A program made the translations under genes and the position numbers. Of a stretch of 29,809 bases of DNA, positions 1-8,707 are shown piece by piece (positions within the stretch are counted from its first letter, which is position 1; the number at the start of each line of letters is the position of its first letter). Source of the stretch: a bacterium (GTDB taxonomy: Bacteria > Spirochaetota > UBA4802 > UBA5550). Below the pieces are notes generated by a model. That model was given only the letters and a program-made list of their open reading frames with translations, was not told where the DNA came from and did not search any database. Location of the stretch: assembly GCA_024224995.1 (NCBI GenBank), contig JAAENB010000616.1, positions 1 to 29,809 of the forward strand, in the 5' to 3' direction.

Positions 1-56
1 CTCTTCTAAATGTGAGGACTGTTTGAGCGGAGCGAGTTCCGCAGCATTTAGAAGAG
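1..56 (+). repeat. Family A hairpin repeat, copy 1 (left arm may run off the window)
   Basis: Perfect 12-bp arms (1-12, CTCTTCTAAATG, and 45-56) enclose a 32-nt loop containing the conserved core CTGTTTGAGCGGAGCGAG followed by TTCCG. The same core, in the same orientation, lies in hairpins at 11537-11624 and 11857-11968, but their arm sequences are unrelated to this one. No gene overlaps it. It may be a REP-like or structured-RNA element; the function is unknown. Confidence 0.7.
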
Positions 57-93
57 GGATGCTTCCAGGCCCGCTCACTTGCAAAATTAAGTT

Positions 94-210
94 TCTTGAG
101 AGTGCGACTCTCCGCGCAAGGGATACGCAGGGTTTAGTCCGGAGGTCTTCCGCAGGACCGGAACGAAGTGGAGCCCGGAGAAGCCCGACCCGAAGGGTTG
201 CGCCCAAATT
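94..210 (+). repeat. Family B structured repeat, copy 1
   Basis: This block shares long stretches with 11685-11780 and 22603-22708, which lie on the opposite strand. Conserved parts are GGGATRCGCAGGGTTTAGTCC-like, GGAGCCCGGAGAAGCCCG and a closing GCGCCC. Between them are small stems that differ between copies yet stay paired: GAGAG/CTCTC, GTCC/GGAC and ACCC-GAA-GGGT. That pattern favours a folded nucleic acid over a coding region. The open frame across it (23-283) is not gene-like. Confidence 0.65.
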
Positions 211-217
211 ATATCCG

Positions 218-320
218 ACTTCGACTCCGCTCAGTGACCGGAGTCGAAGTTGGTCAGTGACCGGAGTCGAAGTTGGTCAGTGACCGGAGTCGAAGTTGGT
301 CACTGAGCGGAGCCGAAGTG
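218..320. repeat. Family C tandem repeat (CTTCGRCTCCGCTCAGTGACC type), copy 1
   Basis: One unit reading CTTCGACTCCGCTCAGTGAC is followed by three inverted units (GTGACCGGAGTCGAAGTTGG) spaced about 23 bp apart. The last is changed to the CTGAGCGGAGCCGAAGTG form. Forward and inverted units can pair. The array begins a few bases past the stop of the minus-strand small membrane protein gene at 326. Related units lie at 8721-8745 and 12601-12669. Confidence 0.75.
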
Positions 321-325
321 GAGTG

Positions 326-481
326 TTAAGATTTTTCCTTTGCGATCCTGCTCACCGCCAGGAAAAAACCTAAAACCACCACAGCAAAGGTGGCAATAAG
401 CAGAAGGTCATTGTCTTTAAGGATAAAAAGAGCAGCAACCCCTGCGCCGACTAAAACGAAAACAATTGAAAAAAACTGCAT
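326..481 (-). CDS. Small two-helix membrane protein of the heme-copper operon
   Basis: This encodes a 51-residue protein made almost entirely of two hydrophobic helices (about residues 2-19 and 25-43) separated by the turn KDNDL, with a basic C-terminus. I chose the ATG at 481 because an AGGAGG ribosome site lies about 7 bases upstream, inside the end of the preceding gene. The frame extends further upstream but overlaps that gene. Only one base separates its start from the subunit I stop codon, so the two are surely co-transcribed. By analogy with the small membrane subunits that accompany many heme-copper enzymes, it is probably an accessory subunit; this is inferred from position, and no family was recognised. 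The family C repeat array begins just after its stop. Confidence 0.7.
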   Translation of the reverse strand: MQFFSIVFVLVGAGVAALFILKDNDLLLIATFAVVVLGFFLAVSRIAKEKS

Positions 482-482
482 A

Positions 483-2111
483 CTATTCCTCCTTTTGTGC
501 CGGCAGGCACTCATGTGTATCGGAACTGGCCGGAGTGTATATTCCAATAAGACCTTTTACGCCAATGCTTAACACAAGATTAAAAAGAAACGCGGCGTAA
601 GCGATTAACAGCAACCCGCCGCAAACACCGGCAAGGATCATATAGGTATTATATTCACCATTGACGTAGAGAGAGCGTCTTAACATCCCGTCGATTCCGG
701 CCATACCCATAAACGCAGCCATACCAATTCCACCAATAAGATGGAGCCAGAAATGAACACTGGCAAGTTTCTCACTCCATACCTGTTTGCCGTTTGTCAG
801 TATGGGGAAGAGAAGATATATGGCGGAATTTAATGTCATGGTAAGTCCCACAATAATTGCCATATGGACATGGGCGCCAATAATCCACTGAGTATTATGA
901 AGAACCCGGTTCATGCCCAGGTCGGCCTGAATGATCCCTGCGGGAACAGCCAGCATAAAACCCAGGAGCCCGCCAAGAAGAAATTTTAATTCGGGACTTA
1001 ATTTTAAAGGACGGGCCCGGTATAAGGTAACCAGGGTAATATAAACTGCCAGTCCCTGTGTAACCAGTTCAAGAGCCGTAACCATTTCTCCGGAGAGAAC
1101 TTTGAGAATATTGGATTGCCCCTGATCGGACATGAGGTGATGGGACCAAACAGTCCAGGAGACCACCATTTCAACAAACAGGGCAGCCCGGGCAATATTT
1201 TGCATAAAGAGTTTTTGACCGGAAATCATGGTAGCTAAAATATACCAGGTACCAGCCACAAAGATGAGAACCAGTCCATCGGCAATAAGATCCAGCCCCC
1301 ACCAGAAGATATTTTTATAGAGCAGGGCATCGACCCATGTTTTATCCATGGTAAAGCCAAAGACATTGCCAAACATATAGATCAGCAGAAGAACACCGGC
1401 AGCCATAATAACAACGGCATTCAAACCAACATCAATACTGCCTCGCGCAATGGCGGCTACGGGGAGGTCAACAAGGTGGTCCTCTTTTTTTCTTTTAAAG
1501 AAATTAATAAGACCCGTAAATCCAATGGCAGATTTAAAAAGTTCCATAGAAGGTTGTTTTTCCCACCCTTCAGGAGTATATAAAATGGTCTTAAAGATAT
1601 TGTAAGTGTACAGGAAGGTGCCCACCATAATTAAAGCGACTCCCACCACATAAATAATTCCACCCACAAGAGAAAACTGTTGAAAATCGGCCGGAAGCGG
1701 CCAATACAGAGTATACAGGGGAGCATAACTGAGAAGAAAGCCCGCGCTCCACATAATAAAAGTCCCGCCGCCAATGGTTATCCAGGAAAGATTGGCAAGC
1801 TTAAGACTAAAGATCGGTTTCTTCATAAGAAAGGGAGTGAGAAAAAGAAAGGCGCCGAATACGATCATATACGTCGATCCGAAAACACCAACCATTGGGT
1901 GAACAGTCATAATCGCGAAAAAGTGATTCGCGTCAATGACCGGGACCGGCGTTATTTCCACAACTCGCATCATCATGCCTTCGAGAGAAGCCAATCCATA
2001 GTACAAAACACCAAGAACAACAAAGCGTAAGGAAATTTTTTGCATAGGGGTCATCGATTCCGACTTGAGCCCGCTGTCACTGCCATGTATTAGATCTTTA
2101 AATAGACTCAT
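483..2111 (-). CDS. Heme-copper oxidoreductase subunit I, non-canonical (putative nitric oxide reductase-like)
   Basis: This 542-residue, roughly 12-helix membrane protein is the catalytic subunit of a heme-copper oxidoreductase. Heme ligands are visible: His71 in TVHPMVG, and His414 and His416 in GAHVHM. Two of the three CuB/FeB histidines are present (SHHLM, His324-325). The third, expected in the helix VI motif FWFFGHPEVY of oxidases or WWVVHLWVEG of cNOR, aligns with FWWGLDLIADG, so Asp274 replaces the histidine and Asp278 replaces the cross-linked Tyr (or the NOR Glu). Loss of the Tyr and a changed metal ligand argue against an ordinary oxygen reductase. Related families with altered ligands (eNOR, sNOR, gNOR, nNOR) have been described as NO reductases, and an Asp substitution reminds me of gNOR, but I cannot verify the assignment. 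Its ATG overlaps the subunit II stop by one base. Confidence 0.85.
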   Translation of the reverse strand: MSLFKDLIHGSDSGLKSESMTPMQKISLRFVVLGVLYYGLASLEGMMMRVVEITPVPVIDANHFFAIMTVHPMVGVFGSTYMIVFGAFLFLTPFLMKKPIFSLKLANLSWITIGGGTFIMWSAGFLLSYAPLYTLYWPLPADFQQFSLVGGIIYVVGVALIMVGTFLYTYNIFKTILYTPEGWEKQPSMELFKSAIGFTGLINFFKRKKEDHLVDLPVAAIARGSIDVGLNAVVIMAAGVLLLIYMFGNVFGFTMDKTWVDALLYKNIFWWGLDLIADGLVLIFVAGTWYILATMISGQKLFMQNIARAALFVEMVVSWTVWSHHLMSDQGQSNILKVLSGEMVTALELVTQGLAVYITLVTLYRARPLKLSPELKFLLGGLLGFMLAVPAGIIQADLGMNRVLHNTQWIIGAHVHMAIIVGLTMTLNSAIYLLFPILTNGKQVWSEKLASVHFWLHLIGGIGMAAFMGMAGIDGMLRRSLYVNGEYNTYMILAGVCGGLLLIAYAAFLFNLVLSIGVKGLIGIYTPASSDTHECLPAQKEE

Positions 2112-2707
2112 TACCTGTCCCCTCCTGTACCTTTAGCGTTAATATCATCGGCATTACATCCGGAAACCACAATAGCATCCTTTTGGATCATGGACGCGCC
2201 CTTTGGACCTGAATACTCCGTTGACCTGACATAGTATGTACCGTTTTCTCCGAATTTCCACATGAGATCATTTTTACTTTGAGGGACTACCTGCATTTGA
2301 GTCACCAGGGTGTGATCATCCCTGAAAATACCAAAACCATAGGTAAGGTCAGCAGAGTGGGCATCAAAAACCACATAGGTATTACACTCCACTTCCATGG
2401 GAAGCTCGGAAAAAGACATCTCATGATTTTTGTAATTAATCGTAAATGTTTTGGAAGCGGTAATCTCGGCCCTGTTCAAATCTATGGGTACCCATGGGAT
2501 TACATTATAGGTCAAAAAATGCAGCCCCGTACCAACGATAACCAATATAATAACGTAGGCCCAAAAAACTTTACTTTTGGAGCCTTCCTTTTGTTCACCC
2601 GGCCTGGTTAAACGGTATCCAAACCATGCGATTAATGAGATTGCCACAAACGCATAAATGGTATACACTATCTTTAACATCGCCAGAACATCTAATGAAT
2701 CTGTCAT
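2111..2707 (-). CDS. Heme-copper oxidoreductase subunit II with a cupredoxin domain lacking CuA ligands
   Basis: This 198-residue protein has two N-terminal membrane helices (about 10-32 and 47-69) and an external cupredoxin-like domain (about 85-182), as in cytochrome oxidase subunit II. The usual CuA loop C-x-E-x-C-G-x-x-H-x-x-M appears as STEYSGPKGASM (162-173): both Cys are Ser, the His is Gly, and Glu164 and Met173 remain. The upstream CuA His of the S-x-D-x-x-H-S-F motif is Tyr123 (SADLTYGF). The domain is therefore kept as a fold without CuA, which suggests that electrons come from quinol or another route and not from cytochrome c through CuA. This is the first gene of the operon; AAGGAGATGAT precedes its ATG. 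A Cys pair for heme c was not seen. Confidence 0.85.
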   Translation of the reverse strand: MTDSLDVLAMLKIVYTIYAFVAISLIAWFGYRLTRPGEQKEGSKSKVFWAYVIILVIVGTGLHFLTYNVIPWVPIDLNRAEITASKTFTINYKNHEMSFSELPMEVECNTYVVFDAHSADLTYGFGIFRDDHTLVTQMQVVPQSKNDLMWKFGENGTYYVRSTEYSGPKGASMIQKDAIVVSGCNADDINAKGTGGDR

Positions 2708-2951
2708 ATCATCTCCTTATGTATTAAATATATTAACTCCGTTTTTTTTGATTTTCTTATTAAAAGCGGACGCAAAATGGGGGCAGATGGGGGAAACAAG
2801 AGGCGGTATTAGAGATAAAAAGTGTTTCATAAAGATCCCCCTGGGAGACATGTATAAACCTTGTTGGAATAGTATCTATAAAAAAGAGATAGTCAAGTTC
2901 TTTTTGATATTTAAAAATAAAATTTTTCTTCGTGAGGCTGTTGGTTTTTTA

Positions 2952-2980
2952 TGGACATTCGTTTTTAAATGAAGTACAAT
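2952..2980 (+). promoter_or_regulatory. Sigma70-type promoter for the 3008-8254 gene
   Basis: TGGACA (2952-2957), a 17-bp spacer, then TACAAT (2975-2980). Transcription would start near 2987, about 20 bases before the ATG at 3008 and after the in-frame ATG at 2969, which supports the shorter start. The rest of the 300-bp gap (2708-3007) is AT-rich and divergent. I saw no clear promoter or FNR/NO-regulator box for the heme-copper operon on the other strand. Confidence 0.6.
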
Positions 2981-3007
2981 CAGTATATTGATTTTGAGGA
3001 ATTAAAA

Positions 3008-6000
3008 ATGATTCAGCTTCCCGGTTACGGAGTAACAGAAGAAATATACAAGAGCAGTAATTCCACAATTTATCGCGGGATCCGGGATGAAGACAATAAG
3101 CCCGTAGTTATAAAACTGCTCAATAAAGAATACCCCACCTCAGAGCATCTGGCGCGTTTCAGGCGTGAATATGAAATCACCCGCAGCCTGGAGGGAGACC
3201 GCATTATCCGGGTATACAGCCTGGAAAAGTATAAGAACAGCGTCGTAATACTATTGGAAGATTTTGGCGGCGAATCCCTTGAGAAGCTGTTGCCTATTCA
3301 GCAGCCCAACATGGAAGAGAAACTCTCCCTGGCGATTCAAATGACAGAGGCTCTCAGGCAGGTTCATGTGCAAAACATTATGCACAAGGATATCAATCCC
3401 TCAAATTTTGTATGGAATCGTGAAACCAGCCAGGTAAAAATTATTGATTTTGGCATTTCAACGGAGTTGTCACGAGAGAATCCCGAAGTCCGCAATCCCA
3501 ATGTGCTGGAAGGAACATTGAATTATATCTCACCGGAACAGACCGGAAGAATGAACAGGGCAATGGACTACAGAACGGATATGTATTCTCTTGGAGTTTT
3601 GCTCTATGAACTCTTTACCGGGGAGCTGCCGTTCCAAACCGGGGACGCAATGGAAATGGTTCATTCTCACATTGCCAGAACACCGGAACCACCAAACAGT
3701 CTAAACCCCGAAGTGCCCGCGCCGCTTTCGGACATTGTAATGAAGCTGTTGTCGAAAACAGCAGAAGGGCGATATCAAAATACCCGGGGGCTTAAAAGTG
3801 ACCTGGAGCATTGCCGGGAGCAATTAGCGTCAAAAGGAACCATCGATTTATTTGAGATAGGAGAACATGATATCTCCGGCAGGTTTCAAATTCCGCAAAA
3901 ATTATATGGCAGGGAAGAGGAAATCTTCACCTTGCTCTCGGCATTTGATCGCGTGAACAAGGGATCAAAAGAGATAATGCTGGTAGCGGGGGAGCCGGGG
4001 ATTGGAAAATCAGTGCTGGTTTATGAAGTGAATAAACCCATAACAGAAAAACGGGGAAATTTTATTGTGGGCAAGTTCGACCAGTTCCAGCGGGATATAC
4101 CGTATTCGGCGCTTATTTGTGCTTTTCAAGAGCTGGTTAAAAATTTGCTGGCGGAAAGGGATGAGCGGCTTGCTGTTTGGAAAAAGAAACTGCTGCGGGC
4201 ACTGGGACCGAGTGCTCAAGTGGTAATAGATGTTATACCGGAAGTTGAATTGATTGTGGGGAAACAGCCGCCGGTTCAGGAGCTCGATCCGAACCAGGCA
4301 CGAAACAGGTTCAATATCGTTTTTCAAAATTTTGTTGGAGTTTTTCCCGGAAAAGACTGCCCCCTGGTTATATTCATTGATGATCTGCAATGGGCCGATC
4401 TGCCGTCGCTGCAATTAATCGAACAATTTTTGAGTGATATCGATACCCGGTACCTGCTTTTTATTGGAGCGTACCGGGACAATGAAGTTGACGCTTCTCA
4501 TCCGCTCTTAATGACAATTGAAGAGTTGGGAAAAACAGGCTGCAGTATAAATACGATTACTTTGAAACCCCTGGCGCTTGATCATATGAACGAGTTATTG
4601 TCGGAAACATTGTTATGTAAACCAGAGATCTCTTCCCCCCTGGCTGAGCTTTGTGAACAAAAAACTCTGGGGAACCCGTTTTTTTTGAATCAATTATTAT
4701 ATTCTTTGTATGAAGAAAGCTTCATCGATTTTGATAACAGGGATTACATCTGGAAGTACGATATAGTACAAATCAGGGAAGTTGATATAACCGACAATGT
4801 TGTTGAACTTATGAGCAGGAAAATACGGAAGCTGCGGCAGGGGGCGCAGGACATTCTCAAACTCGCCTCCTGCATTGGAAACCGTTTTGATCTTGATACC
4901 TTAGCTGTTATTTGTGAAAAACAAAAAATTGAAGCGGCAGAAGTGTTGTTTGAAGCTTTAAGAGAAAGCCTTGTTATACCAATAGATGATTCGTATAAGT
5001 TTGTTTCCGGGTCATCGTTTAACGCGGGGTATAAATTTTTGCATGACCGTATACAGCAGGCGGCCTATTCTTTGATCGAAGAAGATCAAAAGAAAGAAGT
5101 CCATTTAAAGATCGGCAAATTGCTGCTGAAAAATATTCCGGAAGAAGAACGGGACGAAAAAATATTTGATATTGTCAACCAGTTGAACAAAGGAATAGAA
5201 CTGATCCGGGATGGGGCCCAGAAAGAGAACCTGGCAAAACTGAACCTGCTGGCAGGGCAGAAGGCAAAAAGATCAGCAGCATATAAACCGGCCGGTAATT
5301 ATTTTAAGACAGGGATCCGCCTTATGGGCAAAAGCGGGTGGGAACGGAATTATACAATGCAGCTTTCCCTTCATGAAGAAGCGCAGGAAGCCGTGTACCT
5401 GGGTGCCGATTATGCGGAGTCGGAAAAATTTTTTAACCTGGTTTTGCTGCATGCCGGAGCAATCCTGGACAAGGTAAGAGCCTATGAAATTAGAATAATT
5501 ACATTTACATCGGAAGGCCGGTACCGGGAAGCAGTGGATATGGGGCTGAAAATTTTGAAATTGCTTGGATTGAAAATCCCCAAAAATATTCATAAATGGC
5601 ATATTGTACTGGAGCTTCTAAAATGCAAGCTGGCCCTGGCAGGTAAAACCGATGAAGAAATTTTGTCAATACAGAATATGGAAAATCCAATTGCTCTTGC
5701 TCGGGGGCGAATATTGCGCACAATCTCTTCTGCCACGCTTCTTTCAAAACCTGAATTTTTCCCACTGGCTATTTTAAAAAGACTGTATATGTATAATAAA
5801 AACGGCAGTGACCCGCTTTTTACTCCCGGTGCCTATTCAGGGTTTGGACTGATCCTGTGCAGTGTGGGAGATATTGAGAACGGCTATAGATTCGGGAGAC
5901 TTGCAGAGCCTATGCTTGCCGGGTCAAATACTAAAAAAGACAAAACAAGAATACTTCTGGCAATGAATGTCTTCATACGGCATTGGAAGGAGCATCTAAG

Positions 6001-8254
6001 AGAAACTTTAAAACCCTTACTTGCCGGGTATGAAAGCAGGCTGGAAACAGGAGATCTTGAGTTTGCTTCTCACTCCATAATGATGTATTGCTGCGGCCTG
6101 TTCTTATGCGGGATAAATTTAAATGAAGTACAAAAAGAACAATATAAATTATTACACGCAATAAGGATCTTAGAACAAAAATTTTCCTTAGATAGTGTAA
6201 ACATTATTTATCAAGCAACCCTGAATTTAACTGATCCCGGCGGTATCTCAGCCCGGTTATGCGGTCCGGCTTTTTATGAGGATACAATGATACCGATTTT
6301 ACAAAAAGAAGGAAACAACACATCGCTTATTATGTTGTATACATTAAAATTCATTCTCAGCTATCTTGGCGGCTGCTATGAAGAAGCGTTAAAAAATATA
6401 ATTCAGGGAACTCAATATTTAGGTTCGGGAAGATCATCTTTTATGGTCCCGTTTTTTTATTGTTACGAATCTTTAACAGTGCTTGCGCTCTGCAAAAATG
6501 CCTCATTCATAGAAAAAAGAAAATATTTAAAAAAAACAGCAAAAAATCAGAGAAAAATGAGAAAATGGGCTCACCATGCTCCTATGAATTATCTGCATAC
6601 ATGGCACCTGGTTGAAGCTGAACTGGCGCGAGTACAGGGGAAATACCATAAAGCCAGAGGGCACTACACCGAAGCGATTAAAGGAGCGAACGCTAATGAG
6701 TATATCCGGGAAGAAGCCCTGGCTTACGAGTTGTATGCTGAATTTTTGCTGCATATGGGAGAAGAGGAGTTTGCCGGGTTCACTATGAAAAAAGCCCGTT
6801 ATTGCTACTCAATCTGGGGGGCAGCAGCGAAAGTCTCTAACCTTGAAAAAAGGTATCCCCAATTACTGAAAGAACCAGGGGAAACAAAAAAACTACGGAA
6901 TTTATTATCAGTAACAACCGGTAGAACAGAAACCGCGCACTCACAGGCTCTGGACTTTTCAACAATACTGAAAGCTTCCTATAACATATCCCGGGAGATT
7001 ATCCTGGACAATCTCCTGGTTGAGTTAATGAGAGTTGCCGTGGAAAATGCCGGAGCGGAAAGGGGGTTCATTATTCTGGAAAAAAAGGGCACCTTATTTG
7101 TAGAAGCTGAGGTGGCTGCCGGGAGAGAGGAAACTCCCATATTGAATTCCGTGCCCGTTGATGAGCATGGGGGACTCTGCCATGCTATTGTTCATTATAC
7201 CGCACGCACCAGGGAAATTATTTTATTACATAACGCGAGTTCCGAAGGAAATTTCACGAGTGACCCCTATATACTTAAAAATAAATCAAAATCAATACTC
7301 TGTACCGCCATATTAAACCGCGGCAAATTATCCGGATTAGTATACCTGGAAAATAATCTTTCCCACAGTACCTTTACTCCGGAACGGTTAAAGGTACTGA
7401 ATATATTATCTTCCCAGGCAGCTATTTCCATTGATAACGCCAGGCTGTATGAAAACCTGGAAGAAAAGGTAAAAGAACGGACTGTAGAATTGGATGAATT
7501 AAACCGGAAACTTTCAGAGGCCATGAAAGCGCTCTGGGGGGAGATGGAACTGGCAAAGAAGATACAAACAGAGCTCCTGCCGAAAAATCCGTCAATGGCT
7601 GGATTTGAAATAACCGCGTATATGGACCCGGCAGATTCTGTTGGCGGGGACTATTATGATATAGTTACTATCAATGGAGTTCACTGGGGTGTTATTGGTG
7701 ATGTCTCTGGCCACGGTGTTCCTGCCGGCCTCATAATGATGATGGTGCAAACGGCAATCCAGGTATATTTGAGGGAACACCCTGCTGTGAAACCGTCGCA
7801 ATTGCTGCGTATTGTAAACCAGGTGATTGAATATAACCTGGAACAAATGAAAGAATATAAGTACATGACCATAACGGTCTTTTGCTTTAAAAAAAACGGG
7901 ACAGTACGTTACTCAGGTCTTCATCAGGACCTCCTGGTTTACCGGGCCGCCAGCGGGGATGTGGAAGTTATTGAATCCGATGGGATCTGGCTGGCTCCGA
8001 AGTTGTTTTTAAAGCGCGAAAACATTGATCTTGAGTTTCAATTGGATCAGGGAGATACGCTGCTCCTGTATACCGACGGTATTACGGAAGCTATGGATAA
8101 AAGCAGGGAGATGTTTTCCGGTATAAGGCTGGCTGGAATTTTAAAGAGAACCGGCAGCCTTTCAACCGGCGCAGTTAAAGACGCGGTCCTGAAGGAGCTG
8201 GAAAGCTACCAGGTAAATGATGATATTACAATGCTTGTTTTAAAGAAAACATAG
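3008..8254 (+). CDS. Multidomain signalling protein: Ser/Thr kinase - AAA ATPase - TPR-like - GAF - SpoIIE (PP2C-type) phosphatase
   Basis: This is a 1748-residue cytoplasmic protein. Residues 1-270 are a Hanks-type kinase: Lys36 in VVIKLL, catalytic HKDINPSN (126-133), DFG (147-149) and SPEQTGR in the activation segment; the glycine loop is atypical (YKSSNSTIYRG). A STAND/AAA ATPase follows, with Walker A GEPGIGKS (about 327) and Walker B VIFIDDLQWAD (about 455). Residues 600-1290 are helical, TPR-like repeats. A GAF domain lies at about 1315-1480, then a coiled coil (VKERTVELDELNRKLSEAMK), then a SpoIIE-type phosphatase (SVGGDYYD, GDVSGHG, YTDGITEA, DDITM). It probably integrates a ligand or protein signal to set phosphorylation of an anti-sigma-antagonist-like partner. 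No STAS or anti-sigma gene is adjacent. The start at 3008 is preceded by GAGGA and by a matching promoter. Fused proteins of this layout are known from spirochaetes, cyanobacteria and others. Confidence 0.93.
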   Translation: MIQLPGYGVTEEIYKSSNSTIYRGIRDEDNKPVVIKLLNKEYPTSEHLARFRREYEITRSLEGDRIIRVYSLEKYKNSVVILLEDFGGESLEKLLPIQQPNMEEKLSLAIQMTEALRQVHVQNIMHKDINPSNFVWNRETSQVKIIDFGISTELSRENPEVRNPNVLEGTLNYISPEQTGRMNRAMDYRTDMYSLGVLLYELFTGELPFQTGDAMEMVHSHIARTPEPPNSLNPEVPAPLSDIVMKLLSKTAEGRYQNTRGLKSDLEHCREQLASKGTIDLFEIGEHDISGRFQIPQKLYGREEEIFTLLSAFDRVNKGSKEIMLVAGEPGIGKSVLVYEVNKPITEKRGNFIVGKFDQFQRDIPYSALICAFQELVKNLLAERDERLAVWKKKLLRALGPSAQVVIDVIPEVELIVGKQPPVQELDPNQARNRFNIVFQNFVGVFPGKDCPLVIFIDDLQWADLPSLQLIEQFLSDIDTRYLLFIGAYRDNEVDASHPLLMTIEELGKTGCSINTITLKPLALDHMNELLSETLLCKPEISSPLAELCEQKTLGNPFFLNQLLYSLYEESFIDFDNRDYIWKYDIVQIREVDITDNVVELMSRKIRKLRQGAQDILKLASCIGNRFDLDTLAVICEKQKIEAAEVLFEALRESLVIPIDDSYKFVSGSSFNAGYKFLHDRIQQAAYSLIEEDQKKEVHLKIGKLLLKNIPEEERDEKIFDIVNQLNKGIELIRDGAQKENLAKLNLLAGQKAKRSAAYKPAGNYFKTGIRLMGKSGWERNYTMQLSLHEEAQEAVYLGADYAESEKFFNLVLLHAGAILDKVRAYEIRIITFTSEGRYREAVDMGLKILKLLGLKIPKNIHKWHIVLELLKCKLALAGKTDEEILSIQNMENPIALARGRILRTISSATLLSKPEFFPLAILKRLYMYNKNGSDPLFTPGAYSGFGLILCSVGDIENGYRFGRLAEPMLAGSNTKKDKTRILLAMNVFIRHWKEHLRETLKPLLAGYESRLETGDLEFASHSIMMYCCGLFLCGINLNEVQKEQYKLLHAIRILEQKFSLDSVNIIYQATLNLTDPGGISARLCGPAFYEDTMIPILQKEGNNTSLIMLYTLKFILSYLGGCYEEALKNIIQGTQYLGSGRSSFMVPFFYCYESLTVLALCKNASFIEKRKYLKKTAKNQRKMRKWAHHAPMNYLHTWHLVEAELARVQGKYHKARGHYTEAIKGANANEYIREEALAYELYAEFLLHMGEEEFAGFTMKKARYCYSIWGAAAKVSNLEKRYPQLLKEPGETKKLRNLLSVTTGRTETAHSQALDFSTILKASYNISREIILDNLLVELMRVAVENAGAERGFIILEKKGTLFVEAEVAAGREETPILNSVPVDEHGGLCHAIVHYTARTREIILLHNASSEGNFTSDPYILKNKSKSILCTAILNRGKLSGLVYLENNLSHSTFTPERLKVLNILSSQAAISIDNARLYENLEEKVKERTVELDELNRKLSEAMKALWGEMELAKKIQTELLPKNPSMAGFEITAYMDPADSVGGDYYDIVTINGVHWGVIGDVSGHGVPAGLIMMMVQTAIQVYLREHPAVKPSQLLRIVNQVIEYNLEQMKEYKYMTITVFCFKKNGTVRYSGLHQDLLVYRAASGDVEVIESDGIWLAPKLFLKRENIDLEFQLDQGDTLLLYTDGITEAMDKSREMFSGIRLAGILKRTGSLSTGAVKDAVLKELESYQVNDDITMLVLKKT

Positions 8255-8287
8255 GATCTTTTATTATAAAATATCATACACGTTGAA

Positions 8288-8680
8288 TCATTTCGAAACA
8301 ATGTATTTTAATTCAAGGGCAGCTATCTTTTTTTCACTATGGACTATATCTCTTTTCAGTGTAATAACTTTTTTACCTGGAATATCTCTTTTTAATTCAA
8401 GTAATACAGTATTAGTAGTATCAGTAATCTTTATGAGGGCAATTGATGGGTCCCTGAAAAAGATTTCACTGCTTTCTTTTAGACTTCTCATATCAAGATC
8501 CCATATATATCTTGAATTGCAAAAAGCTATTTGATCAGCAGTTCTTTGCGCGGTATTTTTAATCTCTTCCCGGCTCCTTTTGGCCATGCATGAAAGATTA
8601 ACTAATGGGGACAAAAGAATGAGCAATTGAATGCTGATAACAATTAACAGGTTGTATGTATGTTTTGGTTTGATTTTCAT
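8288..8680 (-). pseudogene. Truncated membrane sensor (periplasmic sensing part only)
   Basis: A 130-residue frame starts with a membrane helix (about residues 10-31) followed by an extracytoplasmic region. Pieces such as NSRYIWDLDMRSL, DPSIALIKITDT and the final AALELKYIVSK resemble the sensing domains placed before HAMP, kinase or cyclase modules. The second membrane helix and any output domain are missing; the frame stops where they would start and nothing further is recognisable before the convergent kinase gene. No good ribosome site precedes the ATG. I read it as the remnant of a sensor kinase or similar protein. A functional stand-alone small membrane protein cannot be excluded. Confidence 0.5.
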
Positions 8681-8707
8681 AATAAAGTCTTTTTAAAACC
8701 TCCGGTT

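Noticed and set aside
23..283. Open frame of 86 codons on the plus strand
   Set aside because: It lies wholly in families A, B and C repeats, has a Ser/Arg-rich translation and no ribosome site.
218..320. Possible CRISPR array
   Set aside because: Repeats are about 20-23 bp, nearly contiguous and partly inverted; there are no unique spacers of 30-40 bp and no cas genes.
2708..3007. FNR- or NO-regulator-type site before the heme-copper operon
   Set aside because: I found no convincing inverted TTGAT/ATCAA or similar site in the gap.
2969..3007. Upstream ATG for the large signalling protein
   Set aside because: The predicted promoter would start transcription downstream of it and there is no ribosome site; the start at 3008 has one.
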